Assembly: GCF_913773635.1 (NCBI RefSeq)
Contig: NZ_CAJYGQ010000006.1
Location: forward strand, 186,001-250,000
Length of the DNA stretch: 64,000 nucleotides
Source: an uncultured Mucilaginibacter sp.
GTDB taxonomy: Bacteria > Bacteroidota > Bacteroidia > Sphingobacteriales > Sphingobacteriaceae
Reading direction: 5' to 3'
Shown: positions 56,104-64,000 of the stretch, in pieces
Layout of the letters: the number at the start of each line of letters is the position of its first letter
Numbering within the stretch: the stretch's first letter is position 1
Position numbers and translations under genes: made by a program
Notes under the pieces: model-generated
Told to the model about the DNA's origin: nothing
The model's input: the letters and a program-made list of their open reading frames with translations, nothing else
Databases searched by the model: none

Positions 56104-56215
56104 TTGGTATAACTGCTATGTTTAAGTATGATCAATTTGATGATATTGCACCCCTTACTTTAAAATACCACGATACAAGCGCATCAAAATAAGCCGTACC
56201 ACAGCACGATGCCTT

Positions 56216-56257
56216 AAGAGCGACATGTTAGTATTCAAGCTAATATGTCGCTCTTTT
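56216..56257 (+). terminator. Hairpin, probable terminator
   Basis: The 16-bp stem AAGAGCGACATGTTAG/CTAATATGTCGCTCTT (one G-U pair) has an 8-base loop and four Ts after it. It may end a short unannotated transcript that begins after the hairpin at 56069-56103. Confidence 0.55.
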
Positions 56258-56302
56258 GTATTACCCATCCGCGTAATTCTTGCTCAGTTTACGCTACCAA
56301 AT

Positions 56303-56312
56303 TGAGACGAAT
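56303..56312 (+). repeat. Shared susC-upstream element TGAGACGAAT, copy 1
   Basis: The same ten bases recur at 62704-62713 ahead of the second susC, and both copies are followed by a similar NGNCAA pattern. This copy is 255 bases from the susC-1 start. Confidence 0.5.
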
Positions 56313-56453
56313 AGACAAAACCTTGAACAAATATTGCGAACGCCATTAAGTTACTTTGGCTTTAGTAAACCGCAACAAGTAATCAATCATTTTTAATAGG
56401 GTGTTGAGCCAGGTATTTAAGTTACCTGATTTGGCAATAGGCATTGGCATGTT

Positions 56454-56486
56454 GATGCCATTCGTAAATCAACGCTAAATGGCATC
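56454..56486 (+). promoter_or_regulatory. Alternative hairpins in the susC-1 leader
   Basis: GATGCCATT (56454-56462) can pair with AATGGCATC (56478-56486), a perfect 9-bp stem, or its first part can pair with the preceding TGGCAT (56445-56450) in a GTTG-looped hairpin. The two folds exclude each other. A further hairpin (CAGGTA/TACCTG) lies at 56410-56428. Confidence 0.4.
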
Positions 56487-56538
56487 CTAATAACATAATA
56501 CAGGTGCTTGAAATCTTTGCTGCGTTTACACCGCTCTG

Positions 56539-56553
56539 TAAACCAATTATAAA
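56539..56553 (+). repeat. Shared susC-upstream element TAAACCAATTATAAA, copy 1
   Basis: An identical 15-mer is at 62769-62783, and its AAACCAATTA core also occurs at 62971-62980. This copy is 13 bases before the susC-1 ATG. Confidence 0.5.
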
Positions 56554-56566
56554 TTAAACATAAAGT

Positions 56567-59500
56567 ATGCACAAAGTATTTACACATTCTGAGCGTAAAC
56601 GTAGTGCCGGCTACCTGCAAAAGGGAGCCTTGGTTACTAAGTTAATTTCGGGTACAATGTTATTGGTTTGTTGTTATGGGGAGGCTTGGTCAAAAGAGAA
56701 AGACTGGGCTTTAAACGCAACCAAAGCTACATCCGCAAGAGCAGATTATTTAATTAACGAGCCGAAGCAAACACAAAATGTTGAAATTAAAGGTAAAGTT
56801 ATTGACAGCAACGGCGATCCTTTGCCGGGCGTTACCGTACAGGTAAAAGGCAGTAAAATAGCCACTCAAACTGATGTTGCGGGTGCCTTCACCATTTCAC
56901 CCGCCAACGCCAACCAGGTACTGGTATTTTCTATGATTGGTTTCGAAACGCAGGAAGTAGCAATAAGTGGGCAGGCAAATATCAGTGTTACCATGAAAGC
57001 CGCGTTGAACTCCTTGAACGATGTAGTGGTTGTTGGTTATGGAACGCAAAAAAAGGCCGATGTTACAGGATCTGTTGTAAGAGCAAACCTCGATGACTTT
57101 CGCAATTCGCCTACTACCAACGTGGCTAACCTGTTACAAGGAACCACGCCGGGCTTAAATGTTGGCCAAGTTAACCGTGCGGGTTCTACACCAAGCATCA
57201 ACATCAGGGGTACCAACACATTAGGAGGCAATTCAAACGTGTTAATTATATTAGATGGAGTACAGTACACCGGCTCTTTAACATCAATCAATCCTGATGA
57301 TATAGCATCGATAGACGTATTGAAGGATGCCAGTGCTACGGCAGTTTACGGTGCACAGGCAGCTAACGGTGTTTTACTAATTACCAGCCGCAAAGGCGTT
57401 GCCGGAAAAACCAAAATCTCCTTCTCCACACAATATGCCACGCAATCGCCCAGCAACGGTTTAAAGCCCATGGGAAGGGAAGAGTATTTAGAAAAAATCA
57501 GGGATTTGTTTTACGATCAGGCCTATTTAGCTCCTGATTATACCCAGCCCAACCCGGCTTTCAATATTGCCAACGTAGTTGACCCTTCAATGAGAGATGC
57601 TCAAGGTAACATTTCACCTTACGATTTCAATTGGTATAAAGAGGGTACCCGTACAGGCTATATTTTTGATAATCAGCTTAGCTTGTCGGGCGGTTCAGAA
57701 AAGGTTACGTTTTTGCTTTCTGGTAGTTACACAAAAAACATAGGATTTATCAAAAATGATGATTTCAGGCGCAAAAGCTTGCGTTCAAATATCGAAACAA
57801 AAGCAACCGATTGGCTTACGGTGGGCTTGCAGGCGTTCGGCAGTTTTGTTAACGAAGATGGCGTTGAACCAGGGTTAGGTAACCTGCGTACTTTCTCGCC
57901 GCTTGTGCGCTCTCAAGACGATAATGGTAACTTTATCATAAATCCTTACAACTCCAATTTAACTAACCCGTTTTTGAGTTATCAGGCCGATGATTTTGAC
58001 AGGCATAATTACTTTTTCGCAAATATATATGCCAACGTACAACTACCGGTTAAAGGCTTAAGCTACAAGCTTACCTATGGTAATAATTACCGCCTCGATC
58101 AAAAGTTTATTTCAAACCGGTATGATGCTAACCTTACCGGGCAGGCATCTAAAGAACACACCGTTTATTACGATTATACTTTAGATAACATTTTAACTTA
58201 CAACCGAACTTTTGGCAAACACAATATTGTGGGAACCTTATTGTATGGCTCGGTTGAACGCAAAAACGATTATACCAGAGCTTATTCCACTGTTTTTGAC
58301 CGTATTACACTAGGTTACAATAACCTGGAACAAGGACTAAACCGATTTGCCATATCAAATGCTTATAAAGAATCTCTAAGCTACCAAATGGCACGTTTAA
58401 ATTACAGTTACGATAGTAAGTATTTGCTTACCGCAACGGTGAGAAGGGATGGCTTTTCAGGTTTCGCGGAAAACTATAAATCGGCAATTTTCCCGTCTGT
58501 ATCGGCTGGCTGGGATGTTGCAAGGGAGTCATTCTTTAAAGTTGATTGGGTTGATAACTTAAAATTAACCGTAGGATATGGCGTTGTTGGTAATCAAACC
58601 AGCAGATATTCATCGTTACCGAGGGTTGAGGTGCTACCTGGCTACCAGTATGTTTTTGGTGATGGTGGCACAACGCAGTTTGGCCAGCAGGTCAATTCAT
58701 TACCTAACCCCAATTTAAGATGGGAGCGTACCCAGGGGATAAACATAGGATTAGACTTTGCCCTACTGAAAAGTCGCCTGTCTGGTAGAGTAGAATATTA
58801 CAAAACCCGTACAACTGATTTGTTGTACAACGTTAATATCCCACTCATCACCGGCTTTAACCAAATCCTTACCAACATCGGTCAGTTGAACAATTCTGGC
58901 GTTGAATTATTGCTTAATTCAAGGAACGTTAGTAGCAACAAATTCCAATGGAATTCTACTTTGAGCTTCGCAAGAAACGTAAACAAAATAGTTAAGTTAC
59001 TTGGTGATTTTAATGGAGATGGAAGGGAAGATGACCTTCCGCAAAGCGGCTTATTTATCGGTAAACCGTCATCAGTAATATATGATTATCAAACTAACGG
59101 TATTTGGCAGCTTACTGATCAAATTCCGGCAGGGTATTCGCCGGGCACGTACCGCATAGTTGATCAAAACGGCGATGGTATAATTAACAATGCTAATGAC
59201 CGTACCATATTGGGTGCCGGAGCTCCGTCATTCAGAGCGAGTTTACTCAATACGTTTAAATATGGCAATTTCACCCTGTCTGTGTTCTTAAACAGTGTTT
59301 ACGGCGGTGATAAAAATTACTTAGCAACAAACACTCCGCGGATGGTAAGAAACGACAATACCATACGTGATAACTACTTCAGCGGAACAGATTTTTGGTC
59401 GCCTAGAAACCCTGATGGCAAATACCCACGATCAATAGTAACATCTACAATCAGTCCGTCATATTATCAAAACAGAAGCTTTTTAAGGTTGCAGGACGTT

Positions 59501-59704
59501 TCATTAAGCTACCGTTTTACAGGCAAATTAATTGAGCGCATGAACGTTCAAAACATCAGCTTATTTGTAAGCGGCAGAAACCTGGCTACCTGGACAAACT
59601 GGGAGGGATGGGACCCGGAAAGCGACGATAGTAATCGTGGCTTGTCATCAGAAGGCCGCCCGGTACTAAGAGGCTATTCAGTAGGACTTAATGTTACATT
59701 CTAA
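56567..59704 (+). CDS. susC: SusC/RagA-type TonB-linked outer-membrane transporter
   Basis: This 1045-residue protein is the outer-membrane import channel of a polysaccharide utilisation locus. N-terminal signal region with a hydrophobic run (TKLISGTMLLVCCYG). A CarboxypepD_reg-like domain follows (about 75-155, starting IKGKVIDSNGDPLPGV). Then comes the TonB-linked plug, with the junction LNDVVVVGYGTQKKADVTGS and DGVQYTGSLTSINPDDIASID, and a large barrel ending in YSVGLNVTF (aromatic C terminus). It starts at 56567 and is followed by susD after 13 bases. Ligand unknown, but a plant- or fungal-type glycan is implied by the neighbouring GH5-like gene. Confidence 0.96.
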   Translation: MHKVFTHSERKRSAGYLQKGALVTKLISGTMLLVCCYGEAWSKEKDWALNATKATSARADYLINEPKQTQNVEIKGKVIDSNGDPLPGVTVQVKGSKIATQTDVAGAFTISPANANQVLVFSMIGFETQEVAISGQANISVTMKAALNSLNDVVVVGYGTQKKADVTGSVVRANLDDFRNSPTTNVANLLQGTTPGLNVGQVNRAGSTPSINIRGTNTLGGNSNVLIILDGVQYTGSLTSINPDDIASIDVLKDASATAVYGAQAANGVLLITSRKGVAGKTKISFSTQYATQSPSNGLKPMGREEYLEKIRDLFYDQAYLAPDYTQPNPAFNIANVVDPSMRDAQGNISPYDFNWYKEGTRTGYIFDNQLSLSGGSEKVTFLLSGSYTKNIGFIKNDDFRRKSLRSNIETKATDWLTVGLQAFGSFVNEDGVEPGLGNLRTFSPLVRSQDDNGNFIINPYNSNLTNPFLSYQADDFDRHNYFFANIYANVQLPVKGLSYKLTYGNNYRLDQKFISNRYDANLTGQASKEHTVYYDYTLDNILTYNRTFGKHNIVGTLLYGSVERKNDYTRAYSTVFDRITLGYNNLEQGLNRFAISNAYKESLSYQMARLNYSYDSKYLLTATVRRDGFSGFAENYKSAIFPSVSAGWDVARESFFKVDWVDNLKLTVGYGVVGNQTSRYSSLPRVEVLPGYQYVFGDGGTTQFGQQVNSLPNPNLRWERTQGINIGLDFALLKSRLSGRVEYYKTRTTDLLYNVNIPLITGFNQILTNIGQLNNSGVELLLNSRNVSSNKFQWNSTLSFARNVNKIVKLLGDFNGDGREDDLPQSGLFIGKPSSVIYDYQTNGIWQLTDQIPAGYSPGTYRIVDQNGDGIINNANDRTILGAGAPSFRASLLNTFKYGNFTLSVFLNSVYGGDKNYLATNTPRMVRNDNTIRDNYFSGTDFWSPRNPDGKYPRSIVTSTISPSYYQNRSFLRLQDVSLSYRFTGKLIERMNVQNISLFVSGRNLATWTNWEGWDPESDDSNRGLSSEGRPVLRGYSVGLNVTF

Positions 59705-59717
59705 TTAAAGAGCAACG

Positions 59718-61394
59718 ATGAAAAAGATTATAATAACACTTTTGTCATTAAGTACAATAGTTAACTATTCATGCAAAAAAGGTTTTTTGGATGAAAAGCC
59801 ACTATCATTCTTAAGCACCGATAACGCATATATAACTGCCAAAGATTTCGACGCCTCAGTTAACAACCTTTATGCCCGGGTTAGAAGTGAATTTTTTACA
59901 AACGGCGACCGTAGACCATTTGATTATATTTTTGGTACGGACCTGGTTTATGATGGCGAACCAACGGTAGATCATCATACCAATATGATTGCAGCCTATG
60001 CACCGCAAGGAGGTAATAACATACCCGGTGATCACTGGAACTCGCTTTATAAATTGGTGAGCGAATCAAACACCATTATTGCCCGTGTTCCAAACTCATC
60101 GATGACAGCGGCTCAAAAAACTTTTACAGAAGCAAGGGCAAAATTCTTCAGGGGATTGGCTTACCGTACCTTGGCATACATGTATGGTGGTGTGCCTTTA
60201 AATCTTGATGAGGTTCAATCGCCGAAAACAGACTTTGTAAGGGCTACTAAAGCAGCCGTGTTAGAGCAGGTTATAAGCGACCTTAAATTTGCAGCCGAAA
60301 ACCTGCCAGCAATAAACGCTGTAACCGATGGACAGATAAATAACTTGGCAGCTTACCATCTATTATCGGAGGTATACCTTGCAGCCGGACAATTTCAAAA
60401 TGCAGTTGACGCTGCCACAGCCGTAATAAGCAACACAAACGTTGGCTTAATGCGAAACCGGTTTGGCGTGAAGGCTTCAGATGCTACCAAAAACGTTTAC
60501 TGGGACTTGTTTCAACAAGGAAATCAAAACCGCAAAAACGGCACCAACCGCGAAGGGCTTTGGGTTATTCAGTTTGAAACCGACGTTCCGGGAGGAGGAG
60601 CCCTATCAACAGGTATAGGCGGTACCTATCAGGCAGAGCGGGTTTTTGCGCCGCAAATATTATCGTTCAGATTACCGGGAAGCAACGTTCAGCCATTTCT
60701 TTACCCGCGTAGTGATTATTCAGGTGGCAGAGGTATAGGCTGGGGCGTATCAACCAAGTATTTTTCTGATGTTATTTGGCAAAGTGATTTTAACAACGAC
60801 TTACGCAACGCACCATTTAACTTTGTGAGAGAATTCAAAGTTAACAATCCGTCTCACCCTCAGTTTGGGCAAACGGTTTCTACAATTAATCCGCCTGCAG
60901 GTATAACCGTTCCGCGCAGAAATTTGTATGCGTTTCAGTCAAAAGTGACCACTCCCGGCGATCACCCCGACGGCATGTTTCAGGACAAATCACAGTTACT
61001 GCTTAAAGCCAGTGCCGGTGGTACCTATGCCGATCAGTACATGTTCCGTTTGGCAGAAACTTATTTGCTAAGGGCCGAAGCTTACCTCGGCTTAAACCAG
61101 CAAGCAAACGCAGCTGCAGATATAAACGTGGTTCGCAGCAGGTCAAACGCTTCAAATGTTCTTCCTGCAAATGTTGATATTGAGTATATACTTGATGAAA
61201 GAATGAGGGAACTAGGCTCAGAAGAAAAGAGAAGAATAACACTTATGCGTTTAGGAAAGATTTATGATCGCGTTAAAAAGTGTAACCCTTATTACTCTGA
61301 TGTATTGCCTACTTATAACTTGTGGCCAATACCTGCATCAGAAATTGAGCGTAACAATGGTGCTAAACTCGAACAAAACCCGGGTTATAATTAA
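59718..61394 (+). CDS. susD: SusD/RagB-type glycan-binding lipoprotein
   Basis: This 558-residue outer-membrane lipoprotein partners SusC and captures glycans. Lipobox-like signal: STIVNYSCKKGFLDEKP, with Cys at about residue 19. The SusD N-terminal part (about 30-230) is followed by the SusD/RagB domain with YMFRLAETYLLRAEAYLGL and the final segment NLWPIPASEIERN. The helical TPR-like content and length fit. It forms a two-gene unit with susC. The substrate is not readable from sequence. Confidence 0.96.
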   Translation: MKKIIITLLSLSTIVNYSCKKGFLDEKPLSFLSTDNAYITAKDFDASVNNLYARVRSEFFTNGDRRPFDYIFGTDLVYDGEPTVDHHTNMIAAYAPQGGNNIPGDHWNSLYKLVSESNTIIARVPNSSMTAAQKTFTEARAKFFRGLAYRTLAYMYGGVPLNLDEVQSPKTDFVRATKAAVLEQVISDLKFAAENLPAINAVTDGQINNLAAYHLLSEVYLAAGQFQNAVDAATAVISNTNVGLMRNRFGVKASDATKNVYWDLFQQGNQNRKNGTNREGLWVIQFETDVPGGGALSTGIGGTYQAERVFAPQILSFRLPGSNVQPFLYPRSDYSGGRGIGWGVSTKYFSDVIWQSDFNNDLRNAPFNFVREFKVNNPSHPQFGQTVSTINPPAGITVPRRNLYAFQSKVTTPGDHPDGMFQDKSQLLLKASAGGTYADQYMFRLAETYLLRAEAYLGLNQQANAAADINVVRSRSNASNVLPANVDIEYILDERMRELGSEEKRRITLMRLGKIYDRVKKCNPYYSDVLPTYNLWPIPASEIERNNGAKLEQNPGYN

Positions 61395-61399
61395 TAGCC

Positions 61400-61443
61400 T
61401 CACATCACAGCAATTGCTCTCCAATTGCTGTGATGTGAATTTT
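61400..61443 (+). terminator. Terminator of susCD
   Basis: A perfect 17-bp inverted repeat (TCACATCACAGCAATTG/CAATTGCTGTGATGTGA) with a CTCTC loop is followed by AATTTTG. The T run is modest. Confidence 0.75.
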
Positions 61444-61522
61444 GCTTGTAATTGAATCTTAAAACCTATCAAACCTTACATCTTCTTACGGCAAACGGTT
61501 TTTGTAAGGAACAAAAAATCAT

Positions 61523-62596
61523 ATGATAAAACTTAATCGATTACTGCTTACAGCAATGCTGTCTGCTGCTACATGTTTAACCTACGCACAAACGTCTAAA
61601 GTAATATCACCGCGTTGGAGTGTTGACAAGGCCGCTGCATGGCAAAAGCAAACCGGATGGGTGGCCGGTGCCAATTTTATTCCCAGTACTGCTATAAATC
61701 AGCTGGAAATGTGGCAGGCATCAACATTTGATGCTAAAACCATTGACCGCGAACTGGGCTGGGCCGAAGGAATTGGTTTTAACGCTATGCGCGTTTTTTT
61801 ACATAGCCTTGCTTACGAACAAGATGCAGCTGGCTTTAAAAGCAGGGTTAAACAGTACCTTGATATAGCCGATAAGCATCACATCAAAACCATCTTTGTG
61901 TTTTTTGACGATTGCTGGAACCCAAATCCAAAAACAGGCAAACAGCCCGAACCAAAAACCGGTGTTCATAATTCAGGTTGGGCTCAAGACCCGGGCCGGC
62001 ACATTACTGATGCAAAAGATTTTGCAAAGCTGTCTGTTTATGTAAAAGATGTGATGACAACTTTTGGGCACGATAAGCGCATTATGTTTTGGGATTTATA
62101 TAACGAACCCGGTAACTCTAAAAAAGGAAATCAATCATTAGAACTTTTGCAAAAGGTGTTTGACTGGGCACGTCAAACGGAGCACGATCAGCCAATATCA
62201 GTAGGCTTGTGGAAATGGGATTTGAACGAATTAAACACCATGCAGGCGCTTAATTCAGACATCATCAGCTACCATGAATACGAAGCGCCCGAAAAGCACC
62301 TGCGCATATTGCAAATGTTGCGTACACATGGCAGGCCAATGGTTTGTACAGAATATATGGCCCGCCGTAACAACAGCTTGTTCAGCAACACCCTGCCAAT
62401 GCTTAAAAAAGAAAACGTTGGTGCAATTAACTGGGGATTGGTATCAGGAAAAACGAATACTATATATGCATGGGATACTCCGATAGCTGACGGCAGTGAG
62501 CCACAACTTTGGTTTCATGATGTATTCAGAAAAGACGGTACCCCATACAAACCTGAGGAGATAGAAGAAATTAAAAAAGTAACAGGCAAGAATTAA
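61523..62596 (+). CDS. GH5-like secreted glycoside hydrolase
   Basis: This 357-residue protein has a signal peptide ending TYAQ and a TIM-barrel of the GH5/GH-A clan. The acid/base Glu is in MFWDLYNEPGN (about residue 195) and the probable nucleophile Glu is in VCTEYMAR (about 276). Early motif: MRVFLHSLAYE. The order matches a cellulase-family hydrolase acting on beta-glucan, mannan or xylan; the exact activity is open. It lies 128 bases after susD with a terminator between, so it is co-located but may be transcribed separately. A terminator follows. Confidence 0.83.
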   Translation: MIKLNRLLLTAMLSAATCLTYAQTSKVISPRWSVDKAAAWQKQTGWVAGANFIPSTAINQLEMWQASTFDAKTIDRELGWAEGIGFNAMRVFLHSLAYEQDAAGFKSRVKQYLDIADKHHIKTIFVFFDDCWNPNPKTGKQPEPKTGVHNSGWAQDPGRHITDAKDFAKLSVYVKDVMTTFGHDKRIMFWDLYNEPGNSKKGNQSLELLQKVFDWARQTEHDQPISVGLWKWDLNELNTMQALNSDIISYHEYEAPEKHLRILQMLRTHGRPMVCTEYMARRNNSLFSNTLPMLKKENVGAINWGLVSGKTNTIYAWDTPIADGSEPQLWFHDVFRKDGTPYKPEEIEEIKKVTGKN

Positions 62597-62620
62597 TTTC
62601 GTATCACATTAAATTTAATG

Positions 62621-62653
62621 AATCAGCACTTTGAAAAGGGTGCTGATTTTTTT
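62621..62653 (+). terminator. Terminator of the GH5-like gene
   Basis: AATCAGCACTTT and GGGTGCTGATTTTTTT form a stem around a short A-rich loop, followed by a T run. Confidence 0.85.
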
Positions 62654-62703
62654 GTTTGCGGCGTATCGGTCCAAGTAAATCTACAAACTTGAGATAATTA
62701 AAA

Positions 62704-62713
62704 TGAGACGAAT
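62704..62713 (+). repeat. Shared susC-upstream element TGAGACGAAT, copy 2
   Basis: Identical ten bases to 56303-56312. In this copy GACGA-A-TCGTC forms an inverted repeat, like an operator half-site pair. Confidence 0.5.
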
Positions 62714-62768
62714 CGTCAAGAGAATGATTAAAAAGTGATTAAGGTATGCAATAGATTTGACTTGATAA

Positions 62769-62783
62769 TAAACCAATTATAAA
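62769..62783 (+). repeat. Shared susC-upstream element TAAACCAATTATAAA, copy 2
   Basis: Identical to 56539-56553. Unlike copy 1 it is far (about 390 bases) from the start codon, and a second core copy (AAACCAATTA) follows at 62971-62980. Confidence 0.5.
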
Positions 62784-63171
62784 AAATTTCCTGTAAAGAA
62801 GTGTTTGCTTAATTGATTGTAGCATTGCAGTTGTACGCTTAAAGTATTTGTTGTAAATGCTGTAATTAAAACTAGGTTAAGTACATCCCAAGTTAGTACG
62901 CCGGGTAGACTAATCATGCGTATTCAACTTGTGGTAGCTGAATATTAATTGGATTTATTTTTCTGTAATCAAACCAATTAACCTAAAAAAGTAGTGCTTC
63001 ACCCATAAAAGCACTCCAAACCTTGTTGCCTATGATTTGAAATGTACCTATTCTTTAAAACGGCCTGAACAGTTCAGTCCGCCTCCCGAAAGTAATTTAT
63101 TGAGCGCTTTATATACCAACCCAAAAGTTATCTGAAGCGTCCTATCTGTCACAATTTAAACTGTAAAAACT

Positions 63172-64000
63172 ATGATGAAACCTCTATTTAAGTATAGAGT
63201 AAGTGTCTTAAATGCGGTAGTAAAAATTATCACCGTATTTATTGCAGCACTTTTTTTCCTTCCGTTTAAAGTTTCGGCAAAATCATCGCTATTTGCTAAT
63301 ACCAATTTTACTCGTATAAGCCATGGTGCCTCACCAGCTAAGCCTCTAGCTTTTAAAGATATTGAGGTGCGAGGTACCGTTACCGATACCTCGGGTGTTG
63401 GTTTACCCGGCGTGCAAATAACTGTTAAAGGAAGAAACGGATATGGAACAGTTACCGATGTTAACGGTGGTTACTTAATAAGAGTACCTGAAGATGCCAC
63501 ACTGGTATATAATTTAATGGGCTTCTTACGGCAGGAAGTTCCCGTACGCTCACGTGATTTTATAGCAGTAAGGCTTCGCCAAAACACCGCATTACTTGAG
63601 GATGTGGTTGTTGTTGGCTACGGCACCCAGCAAAAAAATAATGTTACCGGTGCGCTTACCTCGGTAACATCTAAAGAGTTGTTACGCACACCAACTGCAA
63701 GTCTTACCAATAGTTTAGCAGGGCGGCTGCCGGGTTTGCTCACCATACAAAGCAGCGGCGAGCCTGGTGCCGATGGCTCTGCGCTGTACATACGTGGCTT
63801 TGGTACCTATCAGGGCAAAAGTCCGTTGATACTAGTTGATGGTATTGAAAACAACATTGACGGCATTGATGCTAATGATGTTGAAAGCGTGAGCGTGTTG
63901 AAAGATGCCGCCGCTACGGCAGTTTATGGTATGAAAGGTGCAAATGGTGTTGTATTGGTTACTACCAAACGCGGTAAAACTGGCAAGCCGGTAATTTCAT
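63172..64000 (+). CDS. susC: SusC/RagA-type transporter, 3' end outside window
   Basis: This second TonB-linked outer-membrane protein is open from ATG 63172 (or 63175) to the window edge, about 276 codons. It begins with a basic N terminus and hydrophobic signal (TVFIAALFFLPFKVSA), then a CarboxypepD_reg-like domain (about 65-145, starting VRGTVTDTSGVGLPGV), then LLEDVVVVGYGTQQKNNVTGA and VDGIENNIDGIDANDVESV of the plug. It is a distinct protein from susC-1, not a repeat, with similar motifs. A susD partner is expected beyond the edge. Confidence 0.93.
   Translation, partial: MMKPLFKYRVSVLNAVVKIITVFIAALFFLPFKVSAKSSLFANTNFTRISHGASPAKPLAFKDIEVRGTVTDTSGVGLPGVQITVKGRNGYGTVTDVNGGYLIRVPEDATLVYNLMGFLRQEVPVRSRDFIAVRLRQNTALLEDVVVVGYGTQQKNNVTGALTSVTSKELLRTPTASLTNSLAGRLPGLLTIQSSGEPGADGSALYIRGFGTYQGKSPLILVDGIENNIDGIDANDVESVSVLKDAAATAVYGMKGANGVVLVTTKRGKTGKPVIS

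Larger units (their letters stand above)
56104..56566. promoter_or_regulatory. Long leader/regulatory region upstream of susC-1
   Basis: This 463-base gene-free stretch contains a 24-codon ORF (56118-56192, low support), a strong hairpin (56216-56257), the element TGAGACGAAT (56303-56312), three short hairpins that partly exclude one another (56410-56428, 56445-56460, 56454-56486), and AAACCAATTA (56540-56549). Two of the elements recur upstream of the second susC. Confidence 0.45.
62654..63171. promoter_or_regulatory. Long leader/regulatory region upstream of susC-2
   Basis: This 518-base gene-free region contains TGAGACGAAT (62704-62713; here GACGAATCGTC, 62707-62717, is an 11-bp near-perfect palindrome), TAAACCAATTATAAA (62769-62783) and AAACCAATTA (62971-62980). 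All have counterparts upstream of susC-1. No RNA gene or ORF of note was found. Confidence 0.45.

Noticed and set aside
56567-64000. The two susC genes as a recent duplication
   Set aside because: The N-terminal 280 residues share the family motifs but differ in most positions, so the pair is old or independently acquired, not a recent repeat.

Overview
The window looks like a chromosomal piece of a Bacteroidota bacterium, most likely Sphingobacteriaceae (Mucilaginibacter/Pedobacter type). The reasons are SusC/SusD outer-membrane pairs, -7 promoter elements of the form TAnnTTTG, weak ribosome-binding sites, a capsule-type polysaccharide locus with Wzi, and a short bacterial SRP RNA. The genus is inferred from gene content only.

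Layout. 0-8 kb is housekeeping and sugar metabolism: a cold-shock protein, mannose-1-phosphate guanylyltransferase, RecQ, GAPDH in an operon with a BadF/BadG-type sugar-kinase-like protein, a degenerate Nudix (NrtR-like) regulator, and a second sugar kinase paralog. 8-34.6 kb is a surface-polysaccharide locus. It holds a nucleotide-sugar dehydrogenase, UDP-galactopyranose mutase, Wza-like exporter, Wzc-like kinase, a complete CDP-3,6-dideoxyhexose cassette (ddhD, ddhA, ddhB, a 4-ketoreductase, ddhC), Wzx flippase, five forward glycosyltransferases, a Wzy-like polymerase, two acyltransferases, a GT14-type transferase with Wzi on the opposite strand, a heptose pair (hldA-like, gmhA) and a WcaJ-type initiating transferase. 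The central 10.7-28.6 kb is visibly AT-richer than its flanks and tightly packed, as expected of a horizontally exchanged antigen cluster.

34.7-56 kb is a mosaic. It contains tRNA-Leu(TAG), a GH28-like/SGNH esterase fusion, an SRPBCC/DUF2892 protein, a YpdA-like reductase, SRP RNA, a 2H phosphoesterase, DNA polymerase IV, and an HglS plus D-2-hydroxyglutarate-dehydrogenase pair (the late steps of 2-oxoadipate breakdown). It continues with a sulfite-oxidase-like Mo enzyme, a SWIM-SNF2 helicase, a PAS-LuxR regulator, an OmpA-like lipoprotein, a quinone/electrophile detoxification set (MhqO/MhqD-like, GNAT, cupin), and a formaldehyde-dehydrogenase-like alcohol dehydrogenase with a tail-anchored protein of unknown function.

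56.5-64 kb is a polysaccharide utilisation locus: susC, susD, a GH5-like glycosidase, and a second susC cut by the window end. Both susC genes are preceded by long gene-free leaders that share short sequence elements, which is the best candidate here for undescribed regulation.

How the parts combine. The 8-34 kb genes make activated sugars (CDP-dideoxyhexose, UDP-galactofuranose, a uronic-acid-type UDP sugar, heptose phosphate), build a lipid-linked repeat unit (WcaJ plus glycosyltransferases), flip and polymerise it (Wzx/Wzy), and export and anchor it (Wza/Wzc/Wzi). No CRISPR array, insertion sequence, integrase or prophage was seen.
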